Assembly (NCBI GenBank): GCA_013399305.1
Contig: VXAI01000049.1
Span: 2,179,965-2,243,964, forward strand
DNA length: 64,000 bases
Direction: 5' to 3'
DNA from: Rostratula benghalensis
Taxonomy: Eukaryota > Chordata > Aves > Charadriiformes > Rostratulidae
Under the pieces are notes generated by a model. It worked only from the letters and a program-made list of their open reading frames with translations, made no database searches and had not been told where the DNA came from. Position numbers and translations under genes: made by a program. The stretch's first letter is position 1; every line of letters starts with the position of its first letter. This document shows positions 26,701 through 35,700 of the stretch, in pieces.

Positions 26701-29700
26701 TCCCTTCTGGTAATTTCCAAGTAAGCAGTGACTGACAAGTAGATGTGCGTATGACATTTGTGCCCTTTTTTTTCAATGACTTAATTATTATAAAGCCACT
26801 TTTCAGAAAGCCAAAACCTAAAAAAAAACCCGACGATTTTTCTTAGTCTTAGCACAGGCAGTTATCAAAACTTAGAGCTTAACTTCTAAAAGATGTTTGT
26901 AGCACTTTTTTGATATATGGGTTTGTGTGGGGGATCTTTTCAACCTTCAAAAGTGAAAGATTATGCTGACACAAGCCATTTCTAGCTTTATGGTTTTGAT
27001 TCCTTTTCAGCTTTGTCCTTTCCTTTCTGTTTAATTCCAAGCTCAATATGTTCTTTGTTAGAAGTTGAAACATAAAAAACTGTCTTTTCATTTCTTAACA
27101 GAAAAGATCCAAGTTCTTTCTTTTCATTTCCTGTGACTGATTTTATTGCCCCTGGCTATTCCATGATCATTAAAAACCCAATGGATTTTAGTACCATGAA
27201 GGAGAAGATCAAGAACAATGGGTACCAGTCCATAGAAGAATTAAAGGTAATTCTGTAAATGTTATTTTGGCTGCAGAGATTCATTATACTCAATTGATTT
27301 GAGCTCTGGTATTTTATGAGAATATGAAAATGCCCAAAGAACCAGTACTTCTGCATGAAGAAATGTTTGTTGTTGAATTTTTGTGAGCAAGTAAGTTCTG
27401 CAAGTGAAAGAGGAAACGTTTCTGGTTTGTAAATATGCATCTCAAAAAGATGGTTTTAGGTTTAATGCAGTATTCAATACAACCTGTCAGTTTGTCCTTC
27501 AGTGCAACATTTCAGAGCTTTACTTAAGAATGACAATGTTAGCATTTCTGTCAGACTGCTCCCTGGTTTTCAGTGTGTCCCCTCTTGAAAATCAGGGACT
27601 CTGGAGAATGGATTGGGTTTCCTGTCACCTCTGTCCTAGCCAGGCTCAGCGTATCACGTACATCCCAGCTAGGGAGAGCAGGATGAGCTCAGTCCTGTCG
27701 GCAGGAACCACTTCAGCCAGTGCTGTGGTGTGTCTAGTGGATTCAAGGGCTTGTTTTCAAGGGCCCCTAAAGCTTTTAAAATGTGGGGGCTTGGTTTTTA
27801 TTTTGCTTTCTTCAGCAGAAGTATTCTCTACCACTTTACTGGGCTAGGTGAGGAGCTAAGACGTGGAATTAACAGTTTCACTTAGGCAGGTGTTAGTTAA
27901 TAGTACTGGTTGTATTTTCTGCACATTGTTCTCTAGAGCTCCAAAACTTAGGGAGAACATGCCCTGTTGTTTCAGCTGTTTCTGGTTAGTTTTTCATTTC
28001 AACATTTTGTTTTTGTAAATAGCTGAGAATGTGATAAACCATACCGACCTGCAGAGGCTTTGGAACGAGTGAAGTTTCTAGTGCAGTCATTAAAGGCATG
28101 AATTTGGAACGTGCAGACATTCTATTTTTTTTTTTTTTTTTTTTAACTGAAACTTTAGCAATGATTTAACTTTGAATTGCAGCCTTTCTGATTTAAGGGA
28201 GCTTTAGTGTCTTTTTATGTCACCTCACTTTGTTTTTCTCTTAATGACTGCAGATTGGTCAGGGAAGTGGGTAACTTTAGCTAAGAGGACTTCCATTAAA
28301 ACTTTGAAAACTACAAACAATATTGAACACTTAGGAATATTTTCAGGATGTTTTTTGAGGTGCTAGTTTTTAAATTTATGTAATTAAAAATTTAAACAGA
28401 CATAGATTTCTTAAATTCATTACTTTAAAATGTTCTTTGAAGTTCTTTTTCCCTAAAGCTCAAGACACTGCATTTGCAACAAGGATTTTCATACAGTATG
28501 CTATGAAATTTTAACTTTTATTCCAAAATGATTAATGTCTGTACAGGATAACTTCAAATTGATGTGTACTAACGCAATGATTTACAACAAACCGGACACC
28601 ATTTACTACAAAGCTGCAAAAAAACTGCTGCACTCGGGGATGAAGATACTTAGCCAGGTAACAGAAAATATAAAACAAAATATTCAGAAATATGTTTATT
28701 CCTTTTTGACCCCTCTTTCATTCCACTTTTCTTACAGGGATCTCATGAAAATTAATAAAAAACTTGCTTAATGTATGTCAAATGCTTGCATATTAGAATT
28801 TCAATAGCACAGTGTTTTAATGTTCATGCTTTCATGATAATGTTCACTAGATCAGTTCTTGAAATACTTGCATTTAATATTTCATTTTCTAAACTGACTT
28901 TATACTTATTAGTATAAAAAGGGAAAAAAAAACCCCAAAACCCAACTGAAAAGAAGGGTTAGGAAAAGATTAGTGGGTAGGTTAGGAAAAGATTAGTTGA
29001 AGCCGCAAATGAAAGCATTCTGGCATTTTTTAGGAGAGAATTCAGAGCCTGAAACAAAGCATAGAATTCATGGCTGACCTGCAGAAGACAAGGAAGCAGA
29101 AAGACAAGATGGAAGTGCAGCAAACTGGGGAAGATGAAACTGGTCCTGGGAAAGACAAAGGAGAACCTGCGGATGGTGACCCCAAGGCGTTCAAAACACC
29201 TAGCAAAGAACACAAAAAGTAAAGTATTATCTCAAGTATTATCTCAATCATATCTTAATTGTACACCCCTTAAATGCTACTGAAACAAGATGGCTTTTAG
29301 AGACCAGTGGGTGTGGGCTTCTCTCTTTCTGGTACTGCATCTACACTAAGACTTTGCCAACATTTCTATAAAGCAGCATCGTTCACCAAAAATAAATAAG
29401 TTTAGAATCTTTTTATGATACCATCAGTTTTTTAATGTAGGTAACTTAGATGAGGTAACCAACCTCATTCCTTCAATTACTCTCTATTTTAGTATCAGTT
29501 CTGCAGAAACAATACTGTTTGGGAGAAAGCTTGCAAACGTGACTGTTTTGGTACAAATAACTATATAGCCAATTTCACATACCTTTTTCTTTTGGCGTAG
29601 TAGTTGCATTTGAAACATGTAAATGCATAGCTACAGAACACCTGCTTCCTGATATAGCTTTTAATACCTGGAAATATCTCTCAGCCTTCTGAAATTATTA

Positions 29701-32700
29701 GTGACTTTATTTTCATATATTTGAAAATACATGTAGTAAAACTAAGAGTCATGTAATATTATATTTTACCAAAAGTATCTGTGTTAGTTTTGTGAGAGTG
29801 ATCACATAAAAGCTGGCAACGTGCTAAACGGAGACCTTCACAGTTGCTAACAAAAAACCATCTTCTGATACGAATCTTTGCCTCACATTTTCCCCAGTTA
29901 TATTAAATAGTCATAATAAATGGTGCTTTTATTTTTGTTAGTTGATATGTCTGTATAAAACAGCTTGCACAGTTGGCAAAACTAATTCTTCACTGTGTCC
30001 TTTAGAGGTATTGAGGGGATTGGTGTCTGTTAACTCTCACCTTTTAGAGCCGGTAGCTCAGCTGTGTGGGTTTTATTCACAGGAAGGACAAAGATCTGCT
30101 TGAAGACAAACTACGAAACAATAGCTTGGAAAGGGAACAAGAGCAGATCGATCGCATCGTTAGGGAGTCTGGAGGAAAGTTAACAAGGAGACCTGCAAAC
30201 AGCCAGGTACATCTTCTATGTTGCTTTCTCATAGCCCAGGCTCGGCTCAGTGGCTTAACGGCAGTTGAAACTCAAGGGGTGCTTGTACACCATTTTACAC
30301 ACGACTGATCAATCTTCTCTGTACCAGAGTAAGGTTTTAAAAAAAACAAACAAAGGCACACCGGTTGAACACATGCTCAATTTTGTCAGCAGAGCAAGTT
30401 CAGCCTAAGTTTTCAGAAATTTTAGATAAAGTAGTAGAAAAGGCTAAATGGTAGGAACCTCAAGAAAATATCTAAATATCTAAAACCCCCGTTGTTCTGC
30501 ACCAGCCACGTATCTGATCAAAGGTTAGTGTCACAGGAGAAGGAACCCAGTTTGGTAATAACAGGCCTGTTTCATTTTTAACATGAATTACACATTTCAT
30601 CTCTTAGCTTCTTAACTCCTGGTGCCTATGCTGACTACAAAGTTACCTACTGAAAATAAAACACTTAAAGCAGCCCTCGCTTCTGAGTCTGACTGATCTT
30701 TCTAAATCCCTTTCTGATTCCTGTGGATGGGACAGGTTCATTAGATGTTTTTATTAGGTTATAAACCATGAATTTCAATTAAGGTAAACTAAAATAGTCT
30801 GATCTCATTTCAGTGTGAATTTGAAAGAAGAAAACCAGATGGTACAACAACTCTGGGCCTTCTTAATCCCGTTGACCTTACCGCAGGAGGTAAGTTGTCA
30901 CACTTCAGGTAAGGAGCCCCTTGCACCTACCTGCTCTGCTGCTTTTCTGCTGATCAGCAAATGCTGGGCAAACACCTCGTGCTCCTTTATAGACTGATAA
31001 AGGTCTGGATGTAAAAAGCTGTAGCTTTTTCACAGGATGACAATGGCATCCTGGCTTGTGTAAGAAATGGTGTGACCAGCAGAAGTAGGGAGGTGATTGT
31101 CCCTCTGTGCTCAGCACTGGTGAGGCCACCCCTTGAGTCTTGTGTCCAGTTCTGGGCACCTCAACACCAGAGAGATCTGGAGGGGCTGGAGCCAGGGCAG
31201 AGGAGGGCAACGGAGCTGGGGAAGGGCCTGGAGAATAAATCTTATGAAGAGCCATTGAAGGAGCTGGGAGTGTTGAGTTGGAGGAAGAGGAGGCTGAGGT
31301 GAGACTTCATCACTCTCTACAGCTCCTTGAAAGGACATTGTAGAGAGGTTGGTGCTGGTCTCTTCTCACAGGGAATCAGCCATAGAACAAGGGGGAATGG
31401 CTCCAAGCTGCACCAGGGTAGGTTTAGGCTGAACATTAGGAAAGAATATTTTCCAGAAAGAGTGGTCAGACCCTGGAATGGGCTGCCCAGGGAGGGGGTT
31501 TTATCCCCATCCCTGAGTGTGTTTCAGAGTGGTTGAGATGGGGTGTGGGGGGATCTGGTGTAGGGGAGAACTTTGTGGGTGGGGCTGATGGTTGGGCTCA
31601 ATGATCCCAAGGGTCTTTTCCAACCTGAACGATTCTGTGATTCTGGGAGGGAGCACGTAAATGGGGGCCAGTTGTGGCTGCTGCTTCTCCTTTTTGCCTC
31701 AGCTGTTTGTGGGAGCTGCAGGAGAAAGGTTTTGCCATTGGAGAAGCAGCCTGCCCTGTGCTTGTCTCCTGGGCTGCCCTGGAGTCTGGCCATGTACAGA
31801 GGGCAGAGTCTGCTGACACAGAAAAGGTCAGGGATGTTCCAGAATTGGCCACTGGGACCTGTCTGAATCCCAAATCATTTTGGCAATGCTGCCTACGGAA
31901 TGCCATTAGCTAAAGGAGTACAGGTGGTTGCCCATTTAACTGCCAGCTCGTTATGGAGCTGAAGAGACAGAAACTCCACAGAAAACTTGACTTCTCCCTG
32001 TCTCCAGTTTGTGCAGTAGGAAGTGTCAGCAAAAATAAATGAAGTGTGGGTTTTGACATTAACAGTGCCACCCTCTTCAATGATACAGTCTCTGTTCGGG
32101 GAGGACAGGAAGGAAGAAAACCAATAGTGAGAAGTTAACCTTTAAATTAAGTCTTCTGTAGTTACCCAGCATTGCCACTTGCTTGGTCTGGATTCGTGTT
32201 TAAGACCACACACAGCCTTTGGTACGAAGCATGTGGAGAGGAAGACGTCCTTTGAGAGTTGTAGCCTCTTTAATTCTGAAGTTTCTGGCTCTGGGTATTA
32301 AATGAGCGTGGACATCGTCCTCTGTCGCTCAGTTACACCTTCGTTACTTCTGTGTTTTGATACTTCCTGTTGCAGAACCGGGCTACTGCCCTGTGAAGCT
32401 GGGGATGACAGCAGGAAGACTTCAGTCGGGAGTTAATACGTTACAAGGGTTCAAAGAAGACAAAAGAAATAAGGTTACTCCAGGCAAGTGCTGATTTTCT
32501 TTAAAAAAAATACAAATCCTCCTTGTAGAAACAAACCACGTTGATGTCGTCACTAGCACACAGATAGTTTGGAACTAAGATTTTACAACCATAAAGCATG
32601 TTACTGCACATACCTATCACAACTAAACAGCACATCACAAAATCTGGCTTAATTTACACATACATGTTTTTGTATTACGTTATAGATGTTTTACAGCCCC

Positions 32701-35700
32701 TTCTTGTGTTGGTTTTTTTTAATCTGGTACTTGCATAGCTGAGGTAATAATGAGTACTGGTTTTATTCATTAGTGACTTACTTGAATTACGGACCCTATA
32801 GTTCCTATGCTCCGACGTACGACTCTACATTTGCCAACATAAGCAAAGAAGATTCTGACCTGATCTATTCAACCTACGGGGAAGACTCCAATCAGGGATC
32901 CTTCAGGTGAGGAATCAGCCAGGGTGGGTGTTCCAGCTTCCAGGCACCGGAGCCGTTCTGCGCAGCTCTGCAGCACGGGCTTTGGTGGTGCTGTGGGATG
33001 GGGTGGGTTGGTTGGTTTGAAGAAACAAGAATTTTTATAATATAAAAATTATAATAAGAGAATTTGCCTGAAAAGTAAAATTAGCTGAGACTGAAGGATT
33101 TTGATGCCACTGAAACCTAGGAGCACACAGTCCAAAGTTTGAGTGTTTTTGTGGCTAACTCTGAAGGGCTCCTGTTCAAAGGAGAGTGTTGAGTGGTACA
33201 AACGCCTGTACAAAGTGGATTTCTTTAACATTAATGAACGTAATTACAGCCTTGAATGAGATACATCTCTGTTAATGTCAAATACTGACCAAACTACTGT
33301 GGGACACCCGAGTCCAGACATAGTGATTCCCAATTTCATTCCTAAATGGGGTGTCTACTGCTTGATTTTCCTATTACAGTAATAATAATAAATTGTCATT
33401 GGTTTTATTATTTTTGAGTGTAAAAACTTCAGAGCAGAAGTATTTTCGGTTTATGAGAATCTCAAACCCAGAAAACATGGTGATGCAACTCGAAGTGAAG
33501 TGTGGGAACACTTAGGTGGGGTGCAGCCAGGAGGTGCCCTTGGAGTTGGCTTTGTTTCCTGCGGCTGCCCCAGGGCAGGGCCCTTCTCCCAGGTTTCCCG
33601 GTTTTTGTGAAGCATCTGAGCAGGGTTCCTCGGCTCCAAAAGGCAGGGATAATTAAACTGAAGCACACCCCTCAGATCAAATTCTCTGCTACTTTTTGTG
33701 TTGTCTCTGCTGTACGTTTTGGCTTGACTTCAACCAGCTTTTTGTCCACTGAAGGTTTGGTGTGAAAATAGCGACCTTAACTATCTCTTGATCTTTTAGT
33801 ATTCACGAGTTCTTGATGAAATCGCAAGACTATCCTCTCTTAATGGCTGATAGTTTGCTTGATGTTCTAACTAAAGGAGGACATTCTAGAGCTCTCAGAG
33901 AACTGGAAATGGTAAGAGTGGCTTTGTCACCTCTCTGCATGTTGCTGTTAGTGCACAGGCTATAAAGCTAGAGAAAGATGAGGCTGACGTGCTCCCTTTT
34001 AATTGGTAAAATTTGGAAGTGACGACTGAGCTTTGTCTCCAGGGGACGGGATTTCTGGAAAGGGATTATTCTGAGTTGTTAATTAGTGAAATGTGAAGAT
34101 TTACAAAATACTGTCAAAGTCACAGATCTCTTCTCTGACTTCTCTCCCACCTCTAGCTGCTATTCCATTTAGTGAGAAAGCACCAATAAACTGTTGTTTA
34201 GAAATGAGGTGATTGTGGACGGGCCTTCTTGTTTCCATGGAAAGTTTATCGTGGCCCTTGCAGCCACTGGTCAGCTCAGGAGAATTAGTAACTAGGTTTT
34301 TCCCTTTACTTGACACAGTGATTTTTAAACTCCCACTTTTAAACAGCTACTTTTCCAATTCTTGGGAGATTTCCGTGCCTGCGTATGCCAAACGTGACTG
34401 GAATCAAAGGGGCTGATTTGATGACCTTAACTCAGTTGACAATCTGAGAATTAGTCGAGAACCTCCACCAAGATGGTTCCTGGTAACTAGAAGTCTTGAT
34501 TTGAGTTTCACATTAATGCCAACCATTGAAATAAACAGATTGTAACCTTTCATTAACAGGTCAAATACCAGCTAAAGTAATGCTAGAAATAAGTCATGGA
34601 TCAAAGATCACCCTTTAGCCTGCCCCAGCCCAGACCTTTGCTTGGCATTTACTAGTTCAGCTCTTCTCTAGTACCCAGCAGTGGCAGTGAGGGGCAGGGT
34701 TCAACCGCTGCTGCTGCTGCAAGTATTAAGAGAAATACGTATCGAAGGGAGTACATTCCAGCCTCTCATTATCGTCCTTCCTTTTCTTCCTGCCCCCCAG
34801 TAAATAATCTCTGATGTGACACCACTGGGGAAAAGCAGGTGGGCTTTGCACAGAGCAATAAAATGTGTGCCCTAAAAATGTATTTTAGTAAACAATATCT
34901 GAAAGCTCTCTGAAAATAGCTGCTTTGAACTTGGTTTGTAGAGAAAGCTCATTACGACATTGTGTATTTACCTTACTTTAAGAATACTGCATTTTGTAAA
35001 GTTTTGCTTTGGAACTTCAAGAAAAAAATAATTATAACGTCTTCTTTAAAAAATCCTTTCTCTCTTCAGCCATTGGAGGAAGCAGAAGGCACACATGAAA
35101 GAAGTGATGCAATAAAAGATGCAAAGGTAAAATTCTTCTCTCTGGGTTGATTAACTAAGTTACCTGTCTAACCCCAGGGGTGTAACACTGCCTGCAACTG
35201 TAAGGCCTGTGCAGCTACACACGGATCTACCAGCCTGTAAATACACCCTCTGTCAAGCGTGACAACAGCACAAGGAAATTTTATTTCATTGAGATGCTGG
35301 GCTTAAGTTGCTACATCATTTGTGCCCACACCAGTCTGGGCAGATGCCATTTTCAGTTTGTGTGACAGAGAACAGTAAACTGAGTAACTGCAGAGCAGGG
35401 GAAGTTTCAGAGGGTGTCTTGTCAGCTTTCCCTCTGTACACTAATTTTAAATGAACTTTGTGTTCTGCTTTTGCCCAACTGCTTTTACTTTAAGGCTGAC
35501 CTAAATATTATGTAAGTTATTTCTTGCTGGTTTGTTGGCTGGTGGGAGTTCTTGTTTTGTTTTTTCAGACGACAGAAACAGATGTCACTGCCAGGTTGGA
35601 CTCTGCCAACGACAGACTTACAGCGCTGAAAGCAGTGACGAGCTTTGGGCTGCCCATGGAGGAGTTTGACTCCGAGGGTGAGTTTTCCCGGTACTTGTGA

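Noticed and set aside
34405..34455. TGATGA and CTGA words in BRD7 intron 12, considered as a C/D snoRNA
   Set aside because: The boxes are only about 25 bases apart, far too close for a C/D snoRNA, and there is no terminal stem.
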